Shown here: piece by piece, positions 9,353-17,929 of the stretch | Layout of the letters: the number at the start of each line of letters is the position of its first letter | How positions within the stretch are numbered: the first letter of the stretch is position 1 | Origin: Klebsiella pneumoniae | GTDB taxonomy: Bacteria; Myxococcota_A; UBA796; SXON01 | Direction: 5' to 3' | NCBI GenBank assembly: GCA_945861635.1 | Contig: CAMAWH010000043.1 | Coordinates: 1-42,003, forward strand | Length of the DNA: 42,003 bases | Notes under the pieces: model-generated | The model's input: only the letters and a program-made list of their open reading frames with translations | The model's database searches: none | Told to the model about the DNA's origin: nothing | Position numbers and translations under genes: made by a program

Positions 9353-10744
9353 TCAGAAATCGTAGTAGATGAAGCTGAGGCTATCCCCGGCGCCCCATCG
9401 GACGACGGCGGCGGCAACAGCGGCGAGAAATACTCCTTGAACGGGGGCAGATTGCGCGGCGAACAGATCCCGCGCCCGGTGCAGCCACGCGCGCGGCGTG
9501 AGGTGAATCCCGTACCCCACCGCAAGCACGATCCACGCGTGCATCGAAAACCGGGGCAGTGACCACTCCACCCGCGTCAACGCCGTAGCCACCTGACCGG
9601 CGTGCGTGAGGCTGTCCGAGCGGAAAAGGATGCGCGCGAGGACGATGAAGTGGAAGGTGAGCAACCAACGCCACGCGGTTCCGAACATTCCCGGTGGTGC
9701 GCCGTCCGTCCAGCCCTTCCGCACGTAGCGGTTCACACTCACGGCAAGGCCATGCAGGCAGCCATACACGACGAACGTCCAGTTCGCACCGTGCCAGATC
9801 CCAAGGATCACCAAGGTGATCATGGTATTTCTATAGGGCAGCCAGCCCCCGCCGCGGGAGCCGCCGATCGGGTAGTAGACATAGTCGCGCACCCAGTCGG
9901 ACAAGGTCATGTGCCAGCGACGCCAGTAGTTCGCGACGGAGAGCGCCTGGTACGGGCGGTCGAAGTTTTCGGGAATGTGGAAGCCGAACAGGCGCGCCGA
10001 ACCGATGGCAAAGTCCGTATACCCGGAGAAGTCGCAGTAGATTTGCAGGGTGTAGGCGTACAATGCGACCATCACCTCCGGCCCCGTGAAGGCGCCGGGG
10101 TCGGTGAAAACCGAGTCCACCATCCCAATTCGCAGGACGTCCGCCGCCATCACTTTTTTTACCAACCCAGCCGACAACCTGGCAATTCCGTGACCCACGT
10201 CGGCGCGGGAGAGCGTGCGGTCACGGTCGAGCTGCCCGAGCAGGTTCGACGCGCGGAGGATCGGACCGGCCACGAGGTGCGGAAAGAAGAGGAGAAACGT
10301 TGCGAAGCGCAGTCCGTTGCGCTCCGCGGGCTGTCCTCGCCGGATGTCGATGACATAGGCGAGCGCCTGAAACGAGTAGAACGAGATGCCAATCGGCAGG
10401 TGGTGGCGCGGTGGGGCCTGAATCGCCGGCCAGAGGGCGTGCAGGTTCTCGCCGAGAAACGCAAAATACTTGTAGAAGAACAGGGGCGCAAGGAGACAGA
10501 TGGCAGCGAAGAGAAGGGTCGTGGATCGACGATCCTCTCCTTGCGATGAAATCACGCGCCCGAACGTATACGACATGCCGATGATGACGCCGAGGAGCGC
10601 CGTGTCCACGGGGTTCCATGCCGCGTAGAACACAAGGCTCGCGAGGAACAGCCACGCCGTCCGGCCCCCGCGCGACCCCAACGCCCAGTGCACCGCCGCC
10701 ACAGCGGGGAGGAAGACGAAGTAGTCGAAGGTGGGGAAGAGCAT
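9353..10744 (-). CDS. MBOAT-family membrane O-acyltransferase (AlgI-like)
   Basis: 463 aa from the ATG at 10744, which gives the family-typical start MLFPTFDYFVFLPAV; an upstream in-frame ATG would add a 29-residue polar extension. It is a polytopic membrane protein (segments near 10-40, 75-95, 115-135, 225-245 and the C-terminal half). Conserved MBOAT features are LPIGISFYSFQALAYVIDI, LQIYCDFSGYTDFAIGSARLFG, ANYWRRWHMTLSDW (His278) and LGIWHGANWTFVVYG (His318, the invariant catalytic His). AlgI/PatA relatives move acetyl groups to an extracytoplasmic polysaccharide or peptidoglycan. It is the first gene of a three-gene operon with two SGNH-like partners. The acceptor polymer cannot be told from this window. 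Confidence 0.93.
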   Translation of the reverse strand: MLFPTFDYFVFLPAVAAVHWALGSRGGRTAWLFLASLVFYAAWNPVDTALLGVIIGMSYTFGRVISSQGEDRRSTTLLFAAICLLAPLFFYKYFAFLGENLHALWPAIQAPPRHHLPIGISFYSFQALAYVIDIRRGQPAERNGLRFATFLLFFPHLVAGPILRASNLLGQLDRDRTLSRADVGHGIARLSAGLVKKVMAADVLRIGMVDSVFTDPGAFTGPEVMVALYAYTLQIYCDFSGYTDFAIGSARLFGFHIPENFDRPYQALSVANYWRRWHMTLSDWVRDYVYYPIGGSRGGGWLPYRNTMITLVILGIWHGANWTFVVYGCLHGLAVSVNRYVRKGWTDGAPPGMFGTAWRWLLTFHFIVLARILFRSDSLTHAGQVATALTRVEWSLPRFSMHAWIVLAVGYGIHLTPRAWLHRARDLFAAQSAPVQGVFLAAVAAAVVRWGAGDSLSFIYYDF

Positions 10745-10893
10745 CGCCGCGGTGCGGCTTATCTGGCGCCGCTTGGAGGGGCTGGCCGGGGACAGAGACG
10801 GGGAATCCCCGGAGGCCACAGAATCGACCATCGCACGGCGAATTTTTTCAGCCAGCAGCGAGCCGGCGGCACCGATTCAGGTACGATGACGGG

Positions 10894-11217
10894 ATGAAAA
10901 CTGAAAACTTCGCGACGTTCGAAGCCTTCTGGCCCTACTACCTGTCGGAGCACAAAAACGGCCTCAACCGCCGGTTGCACTTCATCGGGACCACGCTGGT
11001 GTGCGTCCTTGTGCTCGCAGCCGCGCTGACGCTGAATCCTCGGGTGCTCCTTTTTGCCCCGATCGCGGGGTACGGGTTTGCGTGGGCGGGCCATTTTCTG
11101 GTGGAGAAGAACCGCCCGGCGACCTTTCGCCACCCCTTGTGGTCCCTGCGCGGCGATTTCCGGATGTACGGAAAGATGTTGCGCGGCCAACTCTGGGGGC
11201 CGACCGTGGCGGGGTGA
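10894..11217 (+). CDS. DUF962 (Mpo1-like) membrane protein
   Basis: 107 aa. Typical family order: FEAFWPYYLSEHKNGLNRRLHFIGTTLV (containing the H..N...H-F-IGT pattern), a hydrophobic pair of segments (LVCVLVLAAALTL, VLLFAPIAGYGFAWAGHFLVEKNRPATFRHPLWSLRGDF), and GKMLRGQLW near the end. The yeast relative Mpo1 is an Fe-dependent dioxygenase acting on 2-hydroxy fatty acids; bacterial members are mostly uncharacterised. It is divergent from the MBOAT operon across a 149-bp gap. The start at 10894 is preceded by a weak purine-rich stretch (GATGACGGG). Confidence 0.88.
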   Translation: MKTENFATFEAFWPYYLSEHKNGLNRRLHFIGTTLVCVLVLAAALTLNPRVLLFAPIAGYGFAWAGHFLVEKNRPATFRHPLWSLRGDFRMYGKMLRGQLWGPTVAG

Positions 11218-11354
11218 GCCGCTGCGGGCTTCGCGTCGTCGCAATCCCCAGCCGTCAGCGTCGGCATCCGCGAAATACGTCGTGCGCAGGGCCTCATCGA
11301 CCTACCCAAGCGGTTGGATCCGCCGGGTTCTGGTCACAGCGTTACGCCGCCGCC

Positions 11355-12346
11355 ATGATCCTCGCCGCCCTCGACATCGGGTCGACCACGACGCGCGCCA
11401 TCACCGTCGACGCCACGCTTGTCCGCGGAATCGGTGGGCGGCTGGAGGTGGCGGACTCCCGCGTCGTGCACTCGCCGCCGCCGGTGTTGACGCCGTTTGC
11501 GGGGGACCATCTCGATCTGCCAGCGATCCACTCGCTGACGGAGAATTGGTGGGGAGCGGGGATTGCGCCGGAAACGGCGTGGTCACCCGGCTCTCGGAGA
11601 TCGGGCGGTCCACTCTGGCTCATCTCGGCCTTTCGGCGCATCACCTGTCCGAGCGCGATCGCGAGGCCGTGGTTTCGTTTTCGGTGGCGTGCCTGGAGGC
11701 GATGGTGCTCGGACGACCACTGCCGTACCCCGACCTGATCGAGCTGCCGTTTGGCCCCGTCGGACCCGGCGTGATCATCACGCTCTCCGGGGGCGTGGGA
11801 GACCTGGCCTATCGCGAGGACGTTGCGATGGAGACCTTCGACGACCTTGGCCCGCGCCTGGCTCGCGGCGTCCGCGCCTCCCCGGTACTTGGGCGACATC
11901 TGGCGACGCACGCCCCCGCCCAGATCGGTGCGGCAACGGTGCTTGGGTTGGCACTGTTCTCGACGGAGCACGCCGGCGCCACCGTGTACGCACCCGTACT
12001 TCCGGCGGACGACCAGCCGATTCTGGCCCGCGTGCGTGCGGCCGATCCCGACGCATTTCGCATGGCTGGCCTCGGTGGCGCGATCCAACTCGTGGATTGC
12101 CCCACCGATGCCGCCGGCGTGCGTCGGCTCGCCGAGCGGATCGCTGCGGCGATGACTCATCGAGCGCTGGTGCTTTTGGTCGACGCCGACATCGGCTTGA
12201 TTCTGGGAACGCTGGTCACCCACTGGGGATCACGTTCCTGCCCGTTGGTCGTGCTCGACCTGCTCGCCCCCCGGCCCGCCCGCATCGTGCGCCTGCGCCG
12301 CGATGCCCGCGGAAACGTCAACGTGCGATACTTCGGTTTCGTCTGA
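11355..12346 (+). pseudogene. eutA: eutA relic: ethanolamine ammonia-lyase reactivase with internal deletion and frame change
   Basis: The first part (frame of 11355) reads MILAALDIGSTTTRAITVD, the N-terminal phosphate-1 loop of EutA, then LTPF...LDLPAIHSLTENWWGAGIAPE. At about 11571-11576 the homology jumps frame and position: frame 2 continues NGVVTRLSEIGRSTLAHLG, then DLIELPFG, GVIITLSGGVGDLAYRE, DLGPRLARGVR, AQIGAATVLGLALFS and a full EutA C-terminus to the stop at 12346. Compared with EutA recalled from Escherichia coli, about 110-120 residues are missing, including the DIGGGTA loop. In the original frame translation ends at 11738. EutA is an actin-fold ATPase that swaps damaged B12 in the lyase; without the second phosphate loop it should not work. 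An assembly error is possible. It lies directly upstream of eutBC. Confidence 0.8.
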
Positions 12347-12391
12347 GGCCCGACCCTGCTCACTCCCCTCGATCAGATTCTGGTCCCGCCG

Positions 12392-14500
12392 GTGGCTCCA
12401 GATCAGGTGTACACCGGCGCCTTCCTCGGAGAATCGTTCGCCTTCGCCGGCCTGAAGGCGCTCCTCGGCGCCGCCGATCACAGCAAAGCCGGAGATCGGC
12501 ACGCCGGGCTGGCCGCCCGCGATGAGGTGGAGAGAGAGGTCGCGCGCCAGATCCTCTCCGATCTCACCCTGCAGCACCTCTACGATCACCCGCTGACTAC
12601 ATTGGCTGGCGGGGTCGATGAAGTGGTCCGGGTCAGCTACGACATCGACCGGGTGCGATTCTTCGCCATCGCCGCGTGGACGGTCGGGCAGCTCAAGGAC
12701 CACCTTCTGGCACACCCCATCGAGGCCGCGGACATCGGCCGGGCGTTGACGGCCGTCATGGCGGCGGCGCTCGCCAAACTGTGTGACACCCATGAGTTGA
12801 TCGCGATCGCCCGTGCCATCCCGCGTCCGACCCGCGCGCGGACCACCCTCGGTCTCCCTGGCACGCTCTCTTCCCGGCTCCAACCCAACCACCCTACCGA
12901 CGATCCGCGCGGTGTCGCGCTCCTCGTGTATACGGGCCTTTCGATGGGCACCGGGGATGCGATGATCGGCCTGAACCCCGCCGCCGACACCGTGGAGAGC
13001 ATCGGCACCCTCCTCCGCCAGTTGGATGCACTTCGCCGCGAAACCGGCGCGCCCACCCAAATTTGCGTGCTGGGCCACATCCGTACCCAGTTGGCGTGCC
13101 TCGACGCAGGCGCGCCGGTCGAAATCCTGTTCCAAAGCCTTGCCGGCACGGAGCGCACCAATCGAGAAGAGTTCGACATCGACGTTGCCCTGCTCGATCG
13201 CGCCTGGTCGATCATGCGGGAACGCGGTGTGCTGGGAACGAACAATTGCGGAGGATCGGCTGCCCCCCAATTCTGCTATTTTGAGACAGGACAGGGGAGC
13301 GAGCTGACCTATGGCAAACACGAAGGCCTCGACATGACGACGGCCGAGGCGCTCTGCTACACTCTGGCGCGGCGGTATGACCCGTTCATGGTCAACAACG
13401 TGACCGGATTCATTGGACCGGAGACGCACCTTGACGATCATGAAATGATCCTCTCAAACCTCCAGGATCACTTCATGGGGAAGTTGCTCGGCCTGCCCAT
13501 GGGCATGGCGCCCTGCTACACGCTCCACGCCAACATAACGCTTGACGGCCAGCAGACGGCAACGGAATTGCTCACGGCGGCGGGCGCCAACTTCTACATG
13601 GACGTGCATCTGAACGCCGACCGCATGCTCGCGTACTTCGATACCTCGGGTCACGACGATCAGACGCTGCGGGAGACGCACAGGCGCGAACCGGCGCCCG
13701 AGTACGCGGCGTGGGCCGTGGATCGCGGCATCTTTGCTCGCGTCGATGGAAAGATCGTGAGGGGGGCGCGATGGGGCGATCCGACGCTCTTTGCCTCGGC
13801 GGCGCAACTCGCGGAGCTGCGCCTCGCAACCCCAACCTACTTCGGCGCTCGGCACGCGGGCGCGCGCCCACCCAATTCGGTGAGTCGGACCGTGCGGCTC
13901 CATCAGGCCTGGGCGCGGCGCGCGATCCATGCAGAGTTGGACATCGCTCGACTCTCCCTGGCGGCCGCCTTCCGGAGGGTGCGAACCTGCGCGTCGGACC
14001 GCGCGGCGCATCTTTCTTCCCCTTCCGCGGGCGCAATGCTCTCTGAGGCGAGTCGGGCGAGCCTGAGGCCGGAACGGCACCGGATTCAGATCCTGGCCAC
14101 CGATGGCCTGTCCTCGGAGGCCGTCAATGCGAACGTGCCGGACCTCCTTCCACTGCTGCTGGAAGGCGTGCGTGCGCGCGGCTACAGCGTCGGTGAACCG
14201 CTACTCGCGCGCTTCGGACGTGTGAAGTTGGCCGAGCCGGTGGCCGCCGCGTTGACTGCCGAACTGGTGGTCGTGCTCATCGGCGAGCGTCCCGGCGGAG
14301 ATGCCCGGGCCTCACGCAGCATGTCCGCGTATCTGGCGTACCGCGTTGCGGACGGGAGATTCGAGTATTCCGTACTGTCCAATATCTATGAGGGGGGGCT
14401 ACCGCCTGTGGAGGCGGCGGCGGTGCTCGTGGAGCGGGTCGGGCAGATTCTCACCCATAAGGCGGCGGGAAATCGGTTGGAAGCGCTGCTCAACGCGTGA
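12392..14500 (+). CDS. eutBC: EutB-EutC fusion: ethanolamine ammonia-lyase large and small subunits in one chain
   Basis: 702 aa from GTG 12392, 45 bp after the eutA relic; family similarity begins at PDQVYTGAFLG. Residues 1 to about 470 are EutB (TIM barrel): GLPGTLSSRLQPN, TGLSMGTGDAMIGLNP, VLGHIRTQL, FQSLAGTER, FETGQGSELTYG, RRYDPFMVNNVTGFIGPE, DHFMGKLLGLPMG, GDPTLF. Residues about 480-702 are EutC, the cobalamin-binding side: ATPTYFGARHAG, ILATDGLSSEAVNANVPDLLPLLLEG, ARFGRVKLAEPVAAALTAELVVVLIGERPGG, SVLSNIYEGGLPPVEAAAVL. The enzyme splits ethanolamine to acetaldehyde and ammonia with adenosylcobalamin, normally from two separate genes. No stop or frame change is seen at the junction (about 13800). 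No microcompartment, eutR or acetaldehyde dehydrogenase gene is in the window. Confidence 0.92.
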   Translation: MAPDQVYTGAFLGESFAFAGLKALLGAADHSKAGDRHAGLAARDEVEREVARQILSDLTLQHLYDHPLTTLAGGVDEVVRVSYDIDRVRFFAIAAWTVGQLKDHLLAHPIEAADIGRALTAVMAAALAKLCDTHELIAIARAIPRPTRARTTLGLPGTLSSRLQPNHPTDDPRGVALLVYTGLSMGTGDAMIGLNPAADTVESIGTLLRQLDALRRETGAPTQICVLGHIRTQLACLDAGAPVEILFQSLAGTERTNREEFDIDVALLDRAWSIMRERGVLGTNNCGGSAAPQFCYFETGQGSELTYGKHEGLDMTTAEALCYTLARRYDPFMVNNVTGFIGPETHLDDHEMILSNLQDHFMGKLLGLPMGMAPCYTLHANITLDGQQTATELLTAAGANFYMDVHLNADRMLAYFDTSGHDDQTLRETHRREPAPEYAAWAVDRGIFARVDGKIVRGARWGDPTLFASAAQLAELRLATPTYFGARHAGARPPNSVSRTVRLHQAWARRAIHAELDIARLSLAAAFRRVRTCASDRAAHLSSPSAGAMLSEASRASLRPERHRIQILATDGLSSEAVNANVPDLLPLLLEGVRARGYSVGEPLLARFGRVKLAEPVAAALTAELVVVLIGERPGGDARASRSMSAYLAYRVADGRFEYSVLSNIYEGGLPPVEAAAVLVERVGQILTHKAAGNRLEALLNA

Positions 14501-14598
14501 TGGAACGGCTCTGTTATGACATCATTTCAGAGATTGCGTTGCTTGCGGCGGCGGGCTGCCATTCTCGCGGGGCGTGGCGGGTGGTGGGCCGTCATGCG

Positions 14599-14631
14599 GA
14601 CCGGCGGGCTGCCAGCCCCAGCCCGCCGGTC
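14599..14631 (+). terminator. Strong hairpin after eutBC
   Basis: A perfect 12-bp stem (GACCGGCGGGCT at 14599-14610 pairing with 14620-14631) closes a 9-nt loop about 100 bp after the eutBC stop. There is no T-tract, so it may be a terminator of the type common in high-GC genomes or simply an mRNA-end stabiliser. Confidence 0.5.
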
Positions 14632-14841
14632 GTCTGCGGCGTGCACCCCGGCGGAGCCGCGTCCAGCCGGCCGAACTCGGTAGATGCTCAATCATCTCGT
14701 GACTTCGGCCGGCTTTTCCAGCTGAACTCCGGACATGATGTGTCATCTTGCAGGTTCGGCTGGCTTCGGCGCACCGGTTCGCTCGATCGCTGTCCGGCGC
14801 GGCGCTTGCGGCGTGCGGCGCGTCGGTTTGGCCGAAAAAGC

Positions 14842-14939
14842 GCATTCGCGGAGCGAATGCCCAGCGCGCTCGAATGCCCAGCGCGCTCGAATGCCCAGCG
14901 CGCTCGAATGCCCAATGCGCTCGAATGCCCAATGCGCTC
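14842..14939 (+). repeat. 17-bp tandem repeat, five copies, capped by a hairpin
   Basis: Five contiguous 17-mers (consensus GAATGCCCAGCGCGCTC) start at 14855, 14872, 14889, 14906 and 14923. The last two share a GC-to-AT change (AATGCGC). Immediately upstream an 8-bp palindrome GCATTCGC/GCGAATGC (14842-14849 and 14853-14860) includes the start of the first unit. The period is not a multiple of three and there are no spacers. Confidence 0.9.
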
Positions 14940-15150
14940 GAAAGCGCACCTCACCCGAGGGTGTACGTCCCTCCTACGACACGCATGCGCGAACATCTCC
15001 CCTCGCCCGGTGTCACCGCCCTTCTTTCAATCCCGGCCGATGGCGGATCGGCTCGCCGCAGCGCTGTTTCGGAGCGCTACGTGAATTGCGAAAAGTCTCC
15101 ATGCGTCTGCCATATCGACGGCAGCGCGCGCCACGGTCCGGAGGTCTCAC

Positions 15151-15188
15151 GATCTCGGGTCGTGGACGGGATCTCGGGTCGTGGACGG
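15151..15188 (+). repeat. 19-bp perfect tandem duplication
   Basis: GATCTCGGGTCGTGGACGG occurs twice back to back (15151-15169 and 15170-15188), about 40 bp beyond the 3' end of the barrel-like gene, which is on the minus strand. It may be a slippage product. Confidence 0.9.
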
Positions 15189-15228
15189 GAGGACGCGCTC
15201 GACCTACGTCGATGCCGGCACGGCCATG

Positions 15229-15762
15229 TCAAAACGCCCAATCCACATTCAGGTCGATCTGCGGCCAGAATCCCGACAGGCTGGGCGAGCCCGTGCCGCC
15301 CGGAATGGTGGTGACGTGCCACTGGCCGCCGCCGCCGAACATCAACAGGACGCGCTTCCCAATCGGCGCCGTGTACCCAATACTCGCGCCCGCGGCCATG
15401 GTCGGCCCAAGCGATTCACTCCCCGCGCGCGTGCCCTTGGCAACGCCAGCCTGGGCAAACGGTGACACCCACAGCCCACACGGCGCTGCCGCAAGCGGGT
15501 GGTAGAACGCCCTTCCGCGAACGATGAATCCGGATGCGTCCCCCGTGCCCCCGCCCCCGGAAAGCAGCTCCTGACTGGCTGTCCACGGCACGTAGAGCGA
15601 TACCGTGCCTTGGGCCACAACCCGCTCCGACACCGCCCGCTGGTACCCAAGTCCGAGGACGTGCAGCCCCAAGTCCGCCACGATCGCGGACGGGTGCAGG
15701 GCCGCGCTTGGCTGCCCCTCCCCCGCGAGCGCCGTGGCGACGACTCCCCATACGGCGATCAT
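15229..15762 (-). CDS. Outer-membrane barrel-like protein of unknown family
   Basis: 177 aa, starting MIAVWGVVATALAGEG, a short Sec signal with a probable cut at ALA. The mature part alternates polar and hydrophobic residues with many Gly (ADLGLHVLGLGYQRAV, VVAQGTVSLYVPW, GFIVRGRAFYHPL, MAAGASIGYTAPIGKRVLLMFGGGGQWHV) and ends in LNVDWAF with a terminal Phe, the usual signature for BAM-assembled barrels. No specific family is recognised. Its ATG overlaps the stop of the preceding lipoprotein gene (ATGA at 15759-15762), so it is the last gene of the DUF1592 operon. Confidence 0.75.
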   Translation of the reverse strand: MIAVWGVVATALAGEGQPSAALHPSAIVADLGLHVLGLGYQRAVSERVVAQGTVSLYVPWTASQELLSGGGGTGDASGFIVRGRAFYHPLAAAPCGLWVSPFAQAGVAKGTRAGSESLGPTMAAGASIGYTAPIGKRVLLMFGGGGQWHVTTIPGGTGSPSLSGFWPQIDLNVDWAF

Positions 15763-16613
15763 TCCTCACCCTCGAAGAAGAACGCCGGGGCCGCCGTGAA
15801 CTCAAAGTTCATGGCGATCTGTTGGCAAACCCCCTCGGCATCCGGGGAGAGATCCGCGTTGTAGTCGAGCATGTCGGACATCAAGCCGGCCAGCGCCGCG
15901 TCTACATTCTCCGTTCCGGCGACCTCCTTGATTTCCGCATTGTTGACGGCGCCCCCGAAGAACCCGGAGAGGGATCCATCCGCCTCGAACTGGATTCGGA
16001 TGCCGCCGTCGTGGAGGTGGAACACCAGGTCTGCGTTGAGGATTTGGATGGGGAGGTCGATGTCCAGCGGACGAGCGATCAGCGCTCCATCCTCCACATA
16101 GGCGTCAGGGACGTGATCGGAGCCCTCCGCTTCGTTGCGGTCGAAGGTCTGCGACCACTCCAGCGTGCCATCCGTGCCAAGCGCCGTCTCCCCCATGCCT
16201 CGCGTCACGTCGAGACTCACACACGAGTCGGTCGTGGTGTCGTCGAGCCCCTGAAGGTCGAACATCAACAGGAGTTCGCCGTCGTTGATGGCCGATTGCA
16301 CCAATCCTTCCACGGCCGCCGCTTCTGTCGCCATCAGCGCGGGAATGATGCGTGCGAACCCATGATCGATGCCGGGGTTGCCGCGCGGATCGACGTAGTC
16401 GGCGATTCCACAGCCGGTGGGACCGCCGGCCACGGTCGTCTCGCCGTCGAGGTCGAACCCCTCACTCACACCGTCCTCGGAGGCGCGAGCGAACAGCATG
16501 GACGTCATCACCGCAACCTGCCGCGGACCCTCAGGCCCGCACGTTCCCGCGTCCGCCTTCGGTGCTTCCGCTGGCTCCGTACAGGCAAGGAATGCAAGAA
16601 GAACCAGCATCAT
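15759..16613 (-). CDS. Lipoprotein of unknown function in the DUF1592/DUF1552 operon
   Basis: 284 aa from ATG 16613, which overlaps the DUF1552 stop as ATGA; the next codon is also ATG. The signal peptide MMLVLLAFLAC ends in a lipobox (LAFLAC). The mature protein is acidic and begins TEPAEAPKADAGTCGPEG. It has repeated segments suited to a beta-rich domain (GELLLMFDLQGLDD, DLDIDLPIQILNADLVFHLHDGGIRIQFEADGSLSGFFGG) and a C-terminal helical part (VDAALAGLMSDMLDYNADLSPDAEGVCQQIAM). I do not recognise a named domain. Confidence 0.8.
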   Translation of the reverse strand: MMLVLLAFLACTEPAEAPKADAGTCGPEGPRQVAVMTSMLFARASEDGVSEGFDLDGETTVAGGPTGCGIADYVDPRGNPGIDHGFARIIPALMATEAAAVEGLVQSAINDGELLLMFDLQGLDDTTTDSCVSLDVTRGMGETALGTDGTLEWSQTFDRNEAEGSDHVPDAYVEDGALIARPLDIDLPIQILNADLVFHLHDGGIRIQFEADGSLSGFFGGAVNNAEIKEVAGTENVDAALAGLMSDMLDYNADLSPDAEGVCQQIAMNFEFTAAPAFFFEGEE

Positions 16614-17929
16614 GTTTCGATCTCCGTCAGCGTTTCGTCCGTATGGCCCTCGTCCACGCCAAACTCGGTGACCGGCACATCCATCGCTCGGATGAGGGTG
16701 AGCAGCGCCTTGGACACGTTTTCCTGCGAGTACGAGCGATAGTGGAGGCCCGTTTTGAGCGCCCCGCACGCACTCCCCGCGATGAGCAGGGGCATTTCAT
16801 CGACGCTGTGTGTGCGCCCCTCACTCACCTCAGAGCACGCCATGATCGCGCAGTTGTCGAGCAACGTTCCCTCTCCCTCCTCCACACTCGCGAGCTTGCC
16901 CACGAGGTAGGCGAACTCTTCGACGCACTGCATCACGATGGAGTTGACCTGGTTCTGAGGCACCGCTTCGTCGTGGGTGAGCTGGTGGTGCCCCGCCGTT
17001 GCGCCCGGGAAAAGCGTGTCGCCGACCTGATCGTCCATGAAATGGGCGAACACGCGGGTCTGATCGCAGGCCATGGCCATGGCAAGCATGTCGCACATGG
17101 CGCGGCTGCGGGCGGTGATCTGAGGACGACCCTCCACATCGGCGTAGTCCGCCGTCAGTTCAGGAGGACGGACGCAGGCGTCGAGCGCGGGCGGGTCCTC
17201 CTGTAACTTGGCAAGTCGGGTTTCCAACTCGCGGATGCCGTCGAGGTGCTGGTCCAACCGGAGCTTGTCCGCCGCGCCGACCCGCCCCCGCAGGCGCGCC
17301 GTGTCCTCCATCACCGCATCCAGAACGCTCTGACGGAGGCCAAGCGTCGGGTCGATCGGCCCGGTGGATCCCGGTTCGCGGAACGACGAGCCGAACAATC
17401 GCTCGAACAGCGCGTACGGGTCGGCTTCCGGTGGGTTGCGAGAGGAAGGGCCGTTGTAGGAGGTGCCGTTGCACGGGGCGGCGGCCGTCTGGATGGATTT
17501 CCAGACCGTGTCGTTGCCGATATAGTCTGCGATCACCTGATCGATCGTCGGCGTGGAGAACGTCACATCACTCCCGACGGGAACGAGGGGCGAGCCGGTG
17601 AGGATGCCGGTTGCGCCGCTGGTGTGGGGCTTGTCGTTCACAAACTTCACCGACAGGCCGCTTACGACGGTGACGAGATCCTTCACGGCAAGCAGCGGGG
17701 AGAGTTGCTCGGAAAGCTCCCACTCCGCCCCGACCTTTACGGGTGTCCAGCGGTCGGGGATATTGCCGTTTCCCCAGTAGAAAAGCCCGAATCGGCGCGG
17801 GATGGCCCCACCGCACGCATACGCCCGACCGGTGCGATCGAGCATGGCTTCCAGTGGCGGGAGGGCGAGGCTGATGGCCGCTCCGCGCAACATTCCCCGG
17901 AGCAGCACGCGGCGAGAGAGGGGCTTCAT
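16610..17929 (-). CDS. DUF1552 protein with Tat-type signal
   Basis: 439 aa from ATG 17929, overlapping the upstream stop as ATGA; this start yields MKPLSRRVLLRGMLRGAAISLAL, a twin-arginine signal. DUF1552 hallmarks are visible: RRFGLFYWGNGNIPDRW, VSGLSVKFVNDKPHTSGATGILTG, PTIDQVIADYIGN, PEADPYALFERLFG, LGLRQSVLDAVMEDTARLRGRVGAADKLRLDQHLDGIRELE, MCDMLAMAMACDQTRVFAHFM and GRTHSVDEMPLLIAGSACG. Length matches the family (about 430-450 aa). DUF1552 proteins are exported, resemble sulfatase-fold DUF1501 proteins, and are nearly always encoded next to a DUF1587/1592/1588/1585 cytochrome-like protein, as here. Their substrate is unknown. Confidence 0.92.
   Translation of the reverse strand: MKPLSRRVLLRGMLRGAAISLALPPLEAMLDRTGRAYACGGAIPRRFGLFYWGNGNIPDRWTPVKVGAEWELSEQLSPLLAVKDLVTVVSGLSVKFVNDKPHTSGATGILTGSPLVPVGSDVTFSTPTIDQVIADYIGNDTVWKSIQTAAAPCNGTSYNGPSSRNPPEADPYALFERLFGSSFREPGSTGPIDPTLGLRQSVLDAVMEDTARLRGRVGAADKLRLDQHLDGIRELETRLAKLQEDPPALDACVRPPELTADYADVEGRPQITARSRAMCDMLAMAMACDQTRVFAHFMDDQVGDTLFPGATAGHHQLTHDEAVPQNQVNSIVMQCVEEFAYLVGKLASVEEGEGTLLDNCAIMACSEVSEGRTHSVDEMPLLIAGSACGALKTGLHYRSYSQENVSKALLTLIRAMDVPVTEFGVDEGHTDETLTEIET

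Larger units (their letters stand above)
14501..15228. other. Gene-free interval with hairpin and tandem repeats
   Basis: No convincing gene on either strand. The interval contains a strong hairpin (14599-14631), a hairpin-capped 17-bp tandem array (14842-14939) and a 19-bp tandem duplication (15151-15188). The reading frames crossing it are repetitive in all frames and show no signal peptide or domain. Confidence 0.65.

Noticed and set aside
12230..13441. Minus-strand frame opposite eutB
   Set aside because: It lies opposite strongly conserved EutB motifs and shows no domain of its own.
14855..14939. Possible CRISPR-like array
   Set aside because: The 17-bp units touch each other with no spacers, and no cas gene is present.
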